64,000 nt of DNA, taken from Calliopsis andreniformis (Eukaryota; Arthropoda; Insecta; Hymenoptera; Andrenidae). Position 1 is the stretch's first letter. Every line of letters begins with the position of its first letter. A program made the translations under genes and the position numbers. The DNA lies in assembly GCF_051401765.1 (NCBI RefSeq), contig NC_135073.1, forward strand, positions 5,766,001-5,830,000. The letters run 5' to 3'. This document shows, in pieces, positions 10,931 to 24,977 of the stretch. The notes under the pieces were generated by a model, which was not told the origin of the DNA, searched no databases, and worked only from the letters and a program-made list of their open reading frames with translations.

Positions 10931-13900
10931 ACAAAGTCCTATGCCGATTCTTCGATCGACGAGGGTGGGCATGGTGCGATCGTTGACCATTCTCACTCTT
11001 TAACCATGATATAACTGGCTGACTGTTCTAAGACGACAACCATAGATTTTCGATAATTTCAAAAGGCAATATTTACTATATTACAACATATTCAAAGCAA
11101 ATTGTTCGCAAATTAAATGATGGTTTCTTCATTAACCTAATAATTCTTATCTAAACCCCTGCCAAGGAAGGGAGAAAGAAGAACAGCTGTAGAACATTCA
11201 AATCGGGGGTCCTGAACCCGCTCTCTTCGTAGTCATATATAATCCTGGACGTTAAGTGGTGATCTCCACGGCGCAGTGGGCCCAGCTCGTTTTATCACCA
11301 TGCTCATACCGTTCCAATATGCCATCAATAATAACGTTCCTTTCGGAACAGTCTGTGGACGTGTGCGCCGCGTTACATTTACGGCCGGTCCAGTCGGTCA
11401 ACTTTCTTTTGTGCAAGCAGGCACATTGTTGCAGATCGACTGAAAGATGGCCACAATTAAAACCCGCTGGAATTTCTCTGAATCGACTCTCAAACGAGCG
11501 ACCTGGGCTATTCTTTCTCCCTGCTACGAAGATATTTATGTCAACAGGCGGTAATTTTGAAACTCTGTCGTGGTCAACTGTAACACCATGATTCATGATT
11601 GGTAGTGATGTAACTGAATATTTCGAAATCAATTGTAACATTCGGTACTACTGCTTTCTGAAATTTATTAAAATTATTCAGTCTTCATTCTTCATCCACC
11701 TATGGATGACATGGGAGTTAAAGTATTAATTGGAGGAATGGGATTTCAGGGTTTCCATGAAATTTTTTAGCAAATGACAGTTTAAGTTCTGCAAACTTTT
11801 GATCAATAGCTTCTCATAATAGTTACAGTAATCATAGTACAGTTTAATTTGCCTTTACAATTTAAAAAAAAGTAGTTTTCGGGCATGTAGAATTACTAGA
11901 ATCTCTTTTCAACAATTAAGGATAGTAAACGAAGAAAATGAAAACAGTTGCATTAATTTTGGTAAAATGACAGAAATTAGTAAGCTAAAATTTCAGAAAT
12001 TGATAAATTTGTTAACTTGTTCTATGAACTCGCAATAATAAAGAACATTGCAAATATATCCATAACTTATTTAAAACATTTTAAAATCATTTACAAACAA
12101 AGAGTCTTTAGATTTTCTCAAAAACCTGACGAATAAGCCGACGGTTTGGTAGCATCTTGATTGGTCTTTAGTGGCCACCTGATTTCGGCCAACTATGTAT
12201 AACTGTGTAGAAAAGAAAGCTAAAGGATACATGATGCTGTAGTAAACGATCGTGATTTATGAGGCTATAATTACTAATTAGGAAGTAGGTAATTGTAATA
12301 TAGTAGATGGTTCTGTTATAAATATGGATTGATACTAGCGGTATACTTTGTGTACCATGAAATGGTTCTCTCATCACGAAGGCTATCTTTTATTGGAATA
12401 CTGCTACTCTCTATTAAGCAGATTCGGAGAAGTATTTTATTACTATGAGGAAGTATCGAATAATCATAGAAGAATTATTTCTTATGATCTCAACTGTATT
12501 ATAGATTGATAAGGATATGATATTTTTATTGTTATATACATTATTATTGTGATTTTAAATAGTATAAAAACTTTTAACAATTTATGTTTCACAATAAAGA
12601 ACCTAAGTAATATCGGATAATAAATAAAACACAAACCCTCTAGTTGAAATAATATTTAATTAAAAGGTATGATACTTCCAGAATAATAAGTCAGCATCCT
12701 TGACTTTACTCTTTGACAACTATATGTATGTATATAACATTTCATTGCCTTTTCTTCGATGGCACAATTTATATTGAAGATTCAAAAATATACCACCGAA
12801 CGGGGTTCGTTTCTTTTGCCTGAAGTAGGAAGTAAAGTGGGACCAGCAAGCGCATTTCCGGCCGATCATGCGCCAGGGAGAAAGCGCATGCACACTTTGG
12901 AATTGATTTCATCGTCAACAAAGCGTGCCTTCGGCGGACTGTAACGCACCTGTGCCTGAGGAGGAGCAGAGCGGATCGCATGAAAATGAATTTTTACGTG
13001 ATCGAAAAATCGATGCTCAGGCTGCCGTGAAACTCCCTGGAAACTCTTGGCAAATAGGAATAATACCTCAGCAGGCGATAGACGCGCCGATAGCGGGCCA
13101 GTGAACCCGCTGAACGCTTCAGCGATCGAGCCTTTGGTGACGATGCTAGCTGAAACATTTTCAACATGCAGGGAGAACTTCAACACGACGGAACAATTAA
13201 AACTTCGAAATTCGTATTATATAGGTATGCAATGATCGAAGCAAGATTTTGTACAAATAGCAATACTTTAGTAGTGATGAAGATATCAGAGGTACAGAGA
13301 GCTTATAAAGAAACGAAACTTTCACCAGAATTTTTCATGACTCGTGTCTCTCAATTTTAAGATATTAGTATATAATGTACACTTCAATACTTTTTACCGA
13401 ATGGTGGATAAAAGAGGGAGAAGAAACTTTGGGACAACAGTGAGAACTGCTGCAATATTTAAAGTATAATGTTATATTTAATAAAGAATTTCTGATATAT
13501 CCTGTTAATTTAATCCAGACATGTACGATTTCTTTCAGAAATAATAAAGCAATTTAGGGATTGTCAAAGAATGAACTAAAAAACCAGAGATAGATAATCA
13601 TTGAGTATAAAATTATCACGTAAGTAATGCATATAGTAGACACTATAAATTACCAATAGTTATACATTTTTATTAACAAAGGATTTGTAAGTTATTTAAA
13701 TTATCCATGGGATGACCTAATATACCTACAGTATTTTTTATTTAAGAGTGAAATTAAGTCTAGATAAGAAAACCTGTATTTAAGAAGATTAGGAATACAA
13801 TTTCATGAATTGTACATTATTTAATTACTATTAATATCGCGAAATTTAAATAGAGATCTGAAAAAAGACCAAAGTTTCGTCTCTCTAGAAATCCTTTGTA

Positions 13901-14030
13901 GTGATATTTCTAAGAACAATTTTACAATTTAAATAGCCACGATGATTAATATCAATTAAAACTGTGTTGCGACCGGAACAGTTTTGACAGAGACAAACGA
14001 CGATTTGAAAAAAATTGATTCTAGACGAGT
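10931..14030. other. Non-coding stretch, no supported gene
   Basis: Two frames of more than 110 codons overlap on opposite strands at 11252-11641, and frames around 12759-13360 are short and overlapping. None has recognisable features. The rest is AT-rich with dense stops. Confidence 0.4.
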
Positions 14031-14357
14031 GCGCGAGCCATCTTCTGAATCGTGAACGTCCTAGGGTTCGATGGCCGAGCAGCGGGGACAAGAAAAACAA
14101 CAGTAGACGAAGAAAAGGCTGTTGGCCCGATACGATCTTTTCGTGCTAATAATTATTGCATTAATTACAGCGAGAGGGGTGGGGAGCGTGCGCATCTACG
14201 ACGTTTCGAAGATACAGCAGTGAGGAAAAAAGGCCGTGCGCGTAGTTAAGAACCACACACAGGCCGGTGCCTCGCAAGAACTCGCATACGAGCACACGAA
14301 CGAGGAGGACAGAACGCGAACGAGCAGCCAGCGTTAGACATTAGCGGAGGCAGATGG
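14031..14357 (+). promoter_or_regulatory. Possible 5' untranslated exon in a GC-rich island
   Basis: The sequence is purine-rich and CpG-rich, as insect leaders often are. It ends in GGCAGATGG followed by GTGAGA, a good splice donor, with the exon end at 14357. The ATG just before the donor leads only to a short frame. I found no TATA box, and the upstream limit is a guess. It may be a non-coding first exon on the plus strand. Confidence 0.22.
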
Positions 14358-17300
14358 GTGAGACTGACTTATGAGCCAGATTTCCTGTGATACTAATAGC
14401 GGAGACAACGAGCAGTGAAACGCGTGGGACTTGCCACGAAGACACGCAACTCTGATCGAACGATCTTTCTGTGACTCTCAATTAGAGATCTTTCTCATTT
14501 CCACTGAGTTATTTGTGAAATTAAGGTAGTATGGTATGTACTCACCAGTCCTATCTTGCAATTAGAAATTCTTGAAACGCAGTCGGTTCAGGTGACTCGA
14601 CTTCATCGTAAGCCTAATTTTAAGTCCAATGGAATTTCTAGTAAAATTCGTTTTCTACTTAATTTTGATACTAAGTTTTATCTTTATATTCCAATTATTT
14701 AGTCACTTTTATGTGATGATCTCTAAGTGTCAATTATTAAGACATTGGGAAGAATGCAGATAATGAACGTTGAATACAATCCCAAGGAATACGAAATATC
14801 GATATCAATAACAGCTTGCATGCATATTTCAGAAAATTAAGAAAATCGTAGAAGAAAAATAAAAGTTACGATTGGATCACGAAAGTCCTGAAGAAGGAAT
14901 TAAAATTAGCTCCCATAACTGATTATGATAATATTAGATTCGTACAGTATCTGATAAGATATAATGCAGTGCTCTTATAGTCGTCAGTGGTAATTTCTCG
15001 AGAAGCAGGTGGCATTCCATTGAATGAGTAGTCGGCAACACGAGAACAATATACGAAGCCTACTCTGTTAATGATTGACGGCGTGAACTGGCTATTATGG
15101 TAGCCGATAGCCATGAGATCGAGATCAATTCATTTCCCGTCAAATTTGTCACGGCGGTGGCAGATGCGTCGATTCGCGAGTAGTTGCCGTGCGATACGAC
15201 GAATCATCATCAGAAAAAAGAGCTAAGTACGAAGTAATGGAGGCCCTCAGGGGGAGGTGGAAGCTTCCGGCGGATACGCGTCATTTTTTGTCACAATCGC
15301 GACGACATCAGCAACGTTATAAGGAACGATTCGAGGGTGCCGAGTCTCTTCGTTTCGTATCGATAATGATCTCTCGCCGACTGGGTGACCATCCTGCAGC
15401 CAAGTGAAACGTATTATATTAGAGATCGTTTCGCCCCAAGCAAACCACGGCTAACGGAAAATTAATGAAGAATACGTTGATGCCCCTGCGCCATCAGCCG
15501 TCCCCAACTGTTTCTTGGGTATGGTTAGATGAAGATGATAAGCGATAAAAGGGCATCGAAGTGCACGGTAAAACTTCTGTCTTAATACGGAATTTCTGAG
15601 AGGAAAGGGAGGAAGTGGATAGAAGATCGTCTATCGATGGATTCGTAATATGTGTATAAATTTTCATTTTACATTTTATAATTACTTTGCAAATGTTTAT
15701 ACGAATTCATAGTCTTGTAAACACAATAGAAAAAATGGATCCTATAGGCAGACATGTTTCATCTGTTAAATATTAAATATTTTTTACATTTTGGCACATT
15801 AGGTGTATTTTATATAATTTACTTCTATATTTTAATTTTAACTGTAATAAACGAATTAAGTCTTCACTTCTGTCCAAGGATGGGGACTTCACTGAACTTT
15901 AGATCCACTTTAGACCATAATAAACTTGTAATTTCTTGACGAACATAATATTTTGAATATATCTTCCAATTAGAATTACTCTTTTGACAGACTTTAAATG
16001 AGGAATCAGTGAAAAATTAATTCTCAGAAAAAAGTAAAAATATTATAGGTAAAGGTAGGTACAGTTCTAATAAAAATACTTTTTGAACAATTTTAATCAA
16101 AAAAGTGACGAATGAAATGTTGAATACCTCCAAAATATTTATACGGCTCAACAAGATAAATACATTAAAAAACCTCATAAAATTGTGTTTAATTTTGATT
16201 GAAAATTTTTAGAATTCAATAGTTCTAAACCATGAAGAACACCTTTATTATTCAAAACTAACTGACAAAACTAAATTGTCACAAAACAAATAATTGCCCT
16301 CCAATTTAGAACGATTTTAACTTTAGCAAGCAATAATCAGGTGCTCTTACCCTACTCCGTCATTCTAGCCTTCAATGTCGTCCGATTTCTTTCTGAGTAC
16401 CTTCCGCGAGTCCGAGCCGAGTCAAAACAAGGTAAAACGAACGTGGAAGCGGAAAAAGAAGTCGCGGTGTCTGGTAGGCGTGCGTTCACGCCTACTAATT
16501 ACAATTCTAGGCGCTTTCTGTTCTGCCCCTCTCTGAAAGTATTCCCGCTTCGAAAGCGCCGGCTCATCAGGAGAAAAACTCACACGGTATAGCCAATCGA
16601 AGGTATAGTTCGAGGCGAGAGCGGAGAGAGGGTGGAGACGATCCTCGAGGCTAGTCTTCGGGGTCCTTCGCGAAGATGCCCAGCGGGTGCCGCGGTCTAA
16701 CACGTCCAGGACACCGACCGTCTGCTGGTCGAGGTAATTACGACTGGCTCCTTCGAGAACCGAGTGACAAAAAGCCGCGTCTTAATGCAAACGCGCCGAC
16801 CCAGGCCGTAACTCGTTAATTATAGGCCGCCACTGATTGATCCGTGGCCACTTCGCCTTAGCGTCCGCGACGAATGTACCCCATACACAGTGTGTACCGA
16901 CACTCTGTCGATATTCGGCACGGCACGCGCGACCAAAAAGCCCTTTTAACGTACTGCAAAAAATTAATTGAAAAATACCATAGCTGACCGGCTACTGAAC
17001 CGCCTACATACGTTACGTCCTTGAAAGATGACACTATTAGCGAGGTTAGAAGCGACGCTTGTGATAAACTGCATCGCTAGGTGAACAGAATGGCGCTGAG
17101 CTCAGGTTTGCATCACTGTCCGTGCTTTACTTGAAGTCATTTAAGCCTGAATAAATTCACAGGTAATCTATTAGTTGATGTCGTGTCGTGAAATCATTCA
17201 GCACGTTGGAGGGACTACGAAGTTGAGCTTTAGGAATGCCAGAGTGATTGGACATTATTTGAACGAAAATAGTTAAATTTTATTAGAATTCGAGGATAAT

Positions 17301-20300
17301 CTACAGGAATTCCGAAAGCTATAACTGCGAAGAAAACGAATCGTCACAGTATTTGGAACTTTTTTTAATCACACTTTTTCAATCGAAAACTCTTTTACAC
17401 TTCTTTTCACTTTTCAGGTGAAAGTTATAATTCTTATTTATTGGAGATTAAATCAAAAGGAACATTTCCTTATGAACATAAACTTTGAAGTTTCCTTGTG
17501 AAATAAGTAGTAGGTATCTAAACACTTCGTACTATTGGTACTCGCTTCATACAGATTAATACCAATAATAAGATATATACATTGCTACAGTAGATTACAC
17601 TATGACGTATTGTCTTCCGTCTCTGACATTTAGTCTTGATTTAGGCAATAAATTTACTTTTGTTAAGTCCTTTGTTGTTCTAATTCAGACTTACTAAATA
17701 TCAGAAGATCCTGTGTCGGTCAACCCTCAGACCATACTTAATTAGATCAGAAAAGGCAGTAAGAAAAAGTTGATCTGTAATGGGTTAATAAATTATGTGT
17801 AATCACTGAACCATTGATACATAGTTAGATCGGTATGTCAGCAATACGCAAGTATAAAACAAATGTTTACAGCAATAGTGACCAAGCAACGGATTTTCAC
17901 AACACTTACTATGGCTTCTTGGTTCTTATTATCAGTATTAAAATTAGTTAATAAAAAATTTATTTTCTCAAAAAGATTTTTTTCATACTTACATCATGTA
18001 CAAATTTTTATGTTAACAATTTAACTGATCATAACATTAATGTCTACTATAATCTTATTTTAACTATGCAATATAGACGTATGATTAAATAGTGTTCCAA
18101 CAGAAGTTACTACTTTAGAATATTTACGTTAGATAAAAGACGAATTTTACCATGACAAGGTTTAATAACTGTTGGCTTATAACAAAATCTAAAGTTTGAT
18201 GTTAAATTTATTGAATCCGACTACCTGAACCCTAAGCTGTACTATCTACTTATACCACATCAGCGAATTTCTTTCAAAGAATTTCAATTTACCTTCAATT
18301 ATGCCTAACGTATAGTACTCAATTATCCTAGAGTAACATTTCAATGATGTCTAGCTTGCTATTCCCTGATATGAAACAGGGAAACGCAGGACTTGTCTCG
18401 CAACGCGTAACTAGATTCAGAGGCTGGTAAGAGGTGAAAGATCCAGGACGTAGCGTTATCGACGCGTCAAACATAAACGCATGCAGATTAGATGTTTTCC
18501 TGCGATGCGACGTTGATGGTCCCCCCAGGGCTCAAAGGAACCACGGGAACCCGCAGAACTGTGTACTTTGTCGATTCGTCGCAGAGCCACGGATCTGCAT
18601 GAGGATATTGCGCCATGACCGAACATGTAAGCGGATATTGGCTATACATATTTATAGAGGGCGAACAGCACTACCGAGGCGACGATTTTGCAGTTCAGTT
18701 CGTTTGTTTCGACCTCTCTCTGGCCGTCACCACTTTGTTCCGCCTCCACTTTTGCTCCCCTTCCTTTTTCAACCGGGCCACCGGACCACCGCTCCGCCGT
18801 TGTCCTGCTCAAAACAGAAAGATGAGCGAAGGAGGGAGTCCTTTGTCCGCGAAAGGACTTCCGTCGCATGGAAAAATATTTGCGTTATTATCTACCACCT
18901 CGAGCGGAAAATTGAAAATTTCCCCTGTGACGCTGCAGAGCCATCGCGTTCAGGGAAATAGTAATGAGCGAAATTCGCGTTTCAATTAACCCTCGGATGT
19001 TGGAACGTGGAAGCCGCTGGCCGAGTCATTCTTGTCTCGTGCTACACACATGCGTTCTGAATTAGATTCCGAGATTTTTGCATGTTAAGATTCTAGTGTA
19101 ATTTAAATTATCTATTGGGTCTATTGAAAGTCTATCTAATTTATTATGATATATATGTATATGTGTCTGCTATGCTCATAAGTGTTTCAGTATGTGTTTT
19201 ATAATATAACGCGAGATGAATGCTTATTGTAAATATAAAGGTTTTATAAAATTAATACATATTTTCTTTTCTCAAATAATCATGACTTTTGGAACTAAGC
19301 TTTTTTATCGTTTTTCACAGTTCTGTTTATTTCTGTAACTAAGCCGTTTGTCAATAATCTATAATATATTTAAGAAGCAGTTGTTTTTAATTCTGAGATG
19401 ACATAGCCTAGTTCTAGGACCTCTGTCGTCATGATTTGTAATAGTTGTTAGAAATAATATAGTGTCCTTGTAGATATGTAATAATAACAATAATATAAAA
19501 TACTCCAATCTGGCACATTTCTCTAAGTTCAGTATATTTATTTATTCGTCAATACCAAGTACCTTATTTTAATTCATTAGTTAGACATAATTGTCTCCTA
19601 AAGCATCAGAGTGTATTGAATGAATTTATTACAGGTATTATTATAGATCCTAAGCTAAACAGTTGTATCACTCTTTGCATTATCCTTCTAACCTTCTCAT
19701 TGCAAATGTCCCATCCTCGTGGGCGCCCCCGGAAGTCTTCCTTTGTACTCTATGTAAACAGCTACAGTAGTGGTCATTCGTTGAAGTTGGTTATATATGT
19801 ATATAATGCAACGTGTAATATGGTATAGCTCACATGTATAAAGCGTTACATACGTGCGAATCGCGTTATATTGCATACTGTATATTTGTATTCGTCCTAA
19901 GGCTATCACTATGTAAGGACGGCTACTACAATGCATGGTATATTCGCGAAAATAAACTTTAATGAAGCGCATGTAATTAAAGATAACATCCTTTGATTAT
20001 GAATTCTGACAATGTACTTCAGTCAACAAACCTATTAACTGTTTCAACTTTGTTACGAGGTGTATGTTATGTACATTCTATCTGATAACGAGTATAGATA
20101 TAGCGTTTTTTAGTCAAGTCTATACAAACGAAAAGTCGAAGTCTTCTTTTTATATTTCTTTGCATTTCTTTTGCAAATAAACGTATTGATTTGAACCTGA
20201 AACATGAGTTTTTTCGCCATACCCTAGCTCCTGTAACTAAATTAGTAGCAACCTCTAACAGAGTCGAAATTGTAAATTTTCATTGACGTTAAAGAAATTC

Positions 20301-22236
20301 TTCTTTGGATACCTATCGTATCCAAGAAATTACTCCAATAAACTGAAAGTAATAATTTTCGATTTAAGAATTGCACATGTTCAAATTTTCTTCTCAAAAC
20401 AAAGACTATCCCACCTTACACCAAAACAAGCAAGTGAAAGGGGGCCAAGAGCATTAATAACAACACATCTTGTCTAAACCTGTTGAGATGCGTATCCGTG
20501 AGCAGGTGACGGCCCAGAGTTATTAGAAATGTGTCCGAAAACGAAGGAAAGAAGGTTCATCCCTTAAATCCTGTTCTTAGGTAGTTTTTCTCCCGCCATA
20601 GAGTGACAAGTGCAATCCGCTGCAATTTGCAAGGTGCAACGCCACAATCGCATTAGTCAGGGTACCATATCAGCTGGCAGCCATCGCGTAACGGAATGCA
20701 CGAGCAACAGCCGCTGTAGCGATGTACCAGTGTTTTGCTATGATGACGCTAATGATCTGCTTAATTATGGCACGATGCTGAATTCAGAGGCCAGAAAGAG
20801 AATCAAACGATTCAGAATGATCGAGCGTGAAGTATACACACGTGAAGTTCGAAGTTAAAATATTGCTATCCGTGAACGCTAATATCCTTCCCTCTTGGAA
20901 CATCGTATTTGGCTTGTGTAGGACGCATATACCGAGGTAGCATCAATTACCGTTTATGTACATGGGAATGAACGTAAAGTGGGAAGGAGGATCTGAGGTT
21001 TGAAGCTTAGATTGGAAACATAAGATTATGTAATGTGCTTCGAAATATTACGTGGGTAAATATGTATTGGATTAACGTCAACTGGGTATTCAGAAAACTT
21101 GTAAGAAAATAAGAGTTATGTTTAGACTGGTGTTTGTAGGCCAGAAATAGTTTTAAATATCTACATAGTTAGTCACTACCATAATTAAAAAATTACTAAC
21201 AGGATATCCAGTTTCTGGACACTCGTATGGAAGGAATAGTTACAAAATTAATGACAATGACTGTTGCAAAGACGTGAGATACATTATGGGCTATAAATTT
21301 TTATTAAAAATTACCTTAGGTTTATGTCAGGACACTTTTGGTTCAGGTAACAAAAAATGTGTCACCTACAATCTGTCTTACTCTGCATTAATAATTAAAG
21401 ATTAATGTCAATATGCTTTTGTTTCTCTACAAGATTACGATTTACTAAAATCGGTTTACATATCAATAGCTTCAATTTGTTTTCTGACCCAATAAAGTGA
21501 AGAAATGTTCTCAAAAAAGCATAACTATACCATCGAGCTAGTACTGAATCAAAATAGTATTGAATAAAGACAGAAGTGACACTGAAAATATAGTCCTAAA
21601 CGAAACACGAGTACTTTATGTATATGGAAAGCTAATCGAAATTATTCTTCGCTGCGTTTACAATGAAGTAAAAGTAATCTAAAAAAGAAATTTATACCTA
21701 GTTCTTATAATAATGAAACATGTTCCTCCCCAGTTTACTTCTCAGCATTCCCATATTCATAAAGTTATGTCTCGCAGCTGGATTTCTCAACTCGACGGCA
21801 AGAAACGTGTATTCTCGCAGAACGGTCGCCAACAATACAGGGAATGTTACCAACCGTTTAGAGGGTTGACAGAAATTTGCGGTGAGCAAGACAAATCTTC
21901 CCGAAAATCCGTAATAAGCGGAGACGCAGCAAGGCACATGTCGCGAGGGATGCGTGGGACATGTAACGAGGACGCGCACATTCGAACTCGTCAGAACGTG
22001 GCGCGTACGCATCGGTCACACGTGCCAACCAGGAATCCGAAGCCAAGAGGAAGGAGAGACTTTGCTCGCGCGACCAAAGCTCACTGCCAAATTCCAAGCG
22101 TTCCCAGCCAATTTTCGGCCCCGACCTTCAACCAACGTCCCATCGATAGGGTTAATCGCGGGCCCTTTCACTTTGAACATCGCTTCTCATCAACAGGAAA
22201 CTACATGTATCGAGGTGCAGTTGATTGAAGCGGGTA
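14358..22236. other. Long stretch with no supported gene
   Basis: AT-rich DNA alternates with GC-rich islands at about 15120-15420, 16380-16930 and 18420-19010. The long plus frame at 18434-18961 (175 codons) lies in an island open in several frames and shows no features. The frames at 21713-22228 are similar. I see no convincing exon, RNA gene or complete element. A region near 17718-17790 has element-like ends, but they do not pair well. Confidence 0.4.
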
Positions 22237-22256
22237 TACAGGGTGATTCATAAGTG
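22237..22256 (+). repeat. Terminal-motif relic (TACAGGGTG type)
   Basis: TACAGGGTGATTCATAAGTG matches a motif that recurs at 33064 (plus) and 51823-51840 (minus strand). It resembles the short conserved end of an insect repeat family that I cannot name. Confidence 0.35.
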
Positions 22257-22317
22257 CATGTATATATTTTAGAGGGGTGAATTTATAAAACTGAAATATA
22301 TAAGGAAGATCATAAAA

Positions 22318-22553
22318 TTAATGTCCCACGTATGTTAGTTTTCATGGATAATTATTAATACCTATACGACTGTGAATAATATTAATTTACTAGATGATGA
22401 ATATAATACTAAGGAAGAATTATAGCAAATGCTATTACATAGAAAAGAATACTACAAAACGAGTATAAAAATGAAATAAAAACTATTTTTATTAAAGCTA
22501 TAATCATTGTGCATATAATAGAATTTTTTGTATTGTGGCACTCAAAGTGTTAA
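22318..22553 (+). mobile_element. TTAA-flanked non-autonomous element, family 2 copy 1
   Basis: TTAA stands at 22318-22321 and 22550-22553, with about 228 bp between. The right end, GTGGCACTCAAAGTG before TTAA, and an interior block (ATTATAGCAAATGCTATTA near 22424; GTGCATATAATAGAA near 22510) align with the copy at 49401-49607. The left end is degraded. TTAA flanks and small size suggest a piggyBac-type miniature element. There is no coding capacity. Confidence 0.5.
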
Positions 22554-22640
22554 TTGTTGGAACTACAGGAAATAATTTATAACATTTTGTGTCCTTAGCC
22601 ATTTTAAAACCTTTTTCAATTATTGTAGAAACCCTTTCAT

Positions 22641-22686
22641 GTATAATTAATATAATATAATAATATAATTATATTAATAATTATAC
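22641..22686. repeat. AT-rich near-palindrome
   Basis: A sequence of only A and T, apart from a G at the left end and a C at the right end, forms a long imperfect inverted repeat (GTATAATTA... with ...TAATTATAC). It is probably a low-complexity cruciform-prone site. Confidence 0.5.
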
Positions 22687-22689
22687 CTA

Positions 22690-24890
22690 TATGTATAATA
22701 AATAACTGTGGCGATTAAAAATTGAAATTCAAAATAAATTATTTTTAGTTATAAATTTTTGAATGGATTACCTCTCGTCTTACAATTTCTCTTAAGATGC
22801 TAATTGATTTAAAATCAAAATATAGATATTATGTAATTAGTAGATAAACTGTTACATAAAAATATAAATGAATACATAATTCATGAGTTACTCAAAGATT
22901 CTACAGTTTTGCTTCCTTCACTAAATATAACAATCTAGTAATCTGCTTCAATATTTGAAAAGGGAAATTGTGTTATAAACATGACTTGCTATTATAAGTC
23001 GAAGAGGTCACAGGGATACACTTCAACAGTAAGAAAAAGAAACGATTACAAAATTCGTTGCTGCCTGTTCGAACCATCATCAGATTATTAAATTGAGAAA
23101 CGTTAGCCGAGCCACTGGTAACTTTCTCGGGCTCATACTGTCGATCGATTGCTTAACTTTTCCCTCGAGACTTTTCCTCGAACAGAATCGACACAAGAAA
23201 TGGTGAAAACGGTCGGTACATTACGTGCGAAATGCTCGAGACGCGCGCGTGTGAACGCGCGGCGCGTTCCTACGCATAAATCATTCTACGCTCGCGTACC
23301 TCACAGTGGCTGGTGCAATTGTTATGCTAACCAGTCGGCCAGTATCTGCTCTTATATAGCCTATGTTTCCTGCTCGACCACCTGTTACCCTCTCGGACCA
23401 CAACCCCGGGATAACGTTCGACTCATCCGTCCCGGTTCGGCACGTGTATAATTGCGTCCTCCCCTCCACGGTCTTCCTTTTTCGTCTATTCCCTGTTATC
23501 GCGTTCTCCTCGCTTCGCGAGGTTTTACCGTGTGAATTAGCAGGTATCGATTGAGGGTTGGCCGTTGAATTATTCAGTGCGGCGTCGATTCATATTTCTC
23601 GATGGAACATGGACGCGGCGATTTAATCGAGGCTTTCTAAATGAAAATTTACCTGGAGAGGAAAGTTATTTATTAGCCGGGCAACTGTTGATGTGGAATT
23701 GCGAGGAATACAGGAAGTGTTTGCAAATGTTTTCCGTTTGTATCTGCTTCAATATTTTGTGACTTTGGATGTATACTGAGTGGAAGTGATAGTATCCACT
23801 GATACAGCTGTTGTACTTATTCTCTGATTGTTACTTTTGGTATTTAAAAATTATGAGGAATAATGAGATACCTATAGTATAATGGAGAAATATCCAAGAA
23901 CCGATAAATGTTACTATCATGACGTACAATATCTAGTATAAATTATAAAAGTTACAATTACTCATAAACTGAGACCAATTTAAAATATTTTTATTCCCCA
24001 CTATATATAGCAGTAATAAGTTTCTATTTTACAATTATGTGCATAAATTGCAGTGCGTGATGATCGTTTCTTTGTAACCTAATATAATAACGAACGTGTT
24101 AATGAGAGGTAATGAACCAATATTTTATCTAAGGTAGGATGAATTTTGGAATCAAAATTTCATAGCAATCGTCATTTACTATCTAATTCCATAATTAGTA
24201 CCAAATTTCTAGAGAAAATTATTTTTCCTACAATTTATTTCACTGTAAATATATAGTATCTTAGCACGTGCTTACTTTTAATCGTAGTGATGGGTTTGAG
24301 TTCATTTAGAATTATTTCGAATCTCTCTGACTCTTCGAATATTGAATAAGAGTCAAAATGACTCGAAGTGGCCTAGCGCCTTCACTGGCCACGAGAAATT
24401 CCTCGAAGCAAGTCTCATCGCGTAGGTGGGGTATTAACGATTGATTTTTTCTAATTTTTAGTAAACCTAATGAACTTAAATTGGTTTATACAAAAATTCG
24501 GACCTCTTCTTGGAAAATCGCATGCACCAATAAAAAATGTCCTATGTGTGTAATGCTAACTGAAAGGTATAAATGGAATCACATATTGTTCGTTGCTATG
24601 CCCTTTTATCACAATGGCTTTGTTTCCCACCAGTAACTAAGAATGATGGATCATGTTAAGGTGCATTCCGCGGTTATCTTAATAATAATCTATTTTTCAA
24701 GTAACGCGTGCATTATGGAAGTCTAAACGCGTACAATGATTTAGAATAAACGATGGTATCGATATTGCGAACACTTATCAGATCATTACCTTGCCGAGCT
24801 GCAAGGCGCCCTACACGCTCTTCTATTTCACCGTATTATACGTAATGACGAGCTTATGCGCGTACGCTCGAACAATGACTGGCCTCCTTC
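22690..24890. other. Non-coding stretch with a GC-rich patch
   Basis: AT-rich DNA flanks a CpG-rich patch at about 23100-23560. Frames there are open on both strands and have no features. A TATATAG lies near 23351, but no initiator follows at the proper distance. Confidence 0.4.
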
Positions 24891-24928
24891 ATGCATTACT
24901 CGACCCCTAGACAGGAAGAACCCAGGTC

Positions 24929-24969
24929 TATAAAAGTACCTCAGAAGATGCGCTCATCAAGATCGTCAG
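24929..24969 (+). promoter_or_regulatory. Possible TATA promoter
   Basis: TATAAAAG at 24929-24936, preceded by C, is a strong TATA box. Initiator-like sites follow at TCATCA (A at 24956, spacing 27) and TCAGAG (A at 24968, spacing 39). Neither is at the ideal spacing of about 30. The site lies in a GC-richer patch and is followed closely by an ATG at 24978. Confidence 0.3.
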
Positions 24970-24977
24970 AGAAACAA

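Noticed and set aside
17690..17800. Another TTAA-type element near AACCCTCAGACC and ATGGGTTAA
   Set aside because: The two ends are too close together and pair poorly as inverted repeats.
18649..18700. TATTTATA followed by GTTCAGTT as a promoter
   Set aside because: The spacing is about 45, too long, and the TATA box is poor.
18434..18961. Longest plus frame in the window (175 codons)
   Set aside because: It lies in a GC-rich island where several frames on both strands are open. The peptide changes character along its length and shows no domain or splice context.
21713..22228. 171-codon plus frame
   Set aside because: Overlapping minus and plus frames of 79 to 104 codons cover the same DNA, and there is no recognisable feature.
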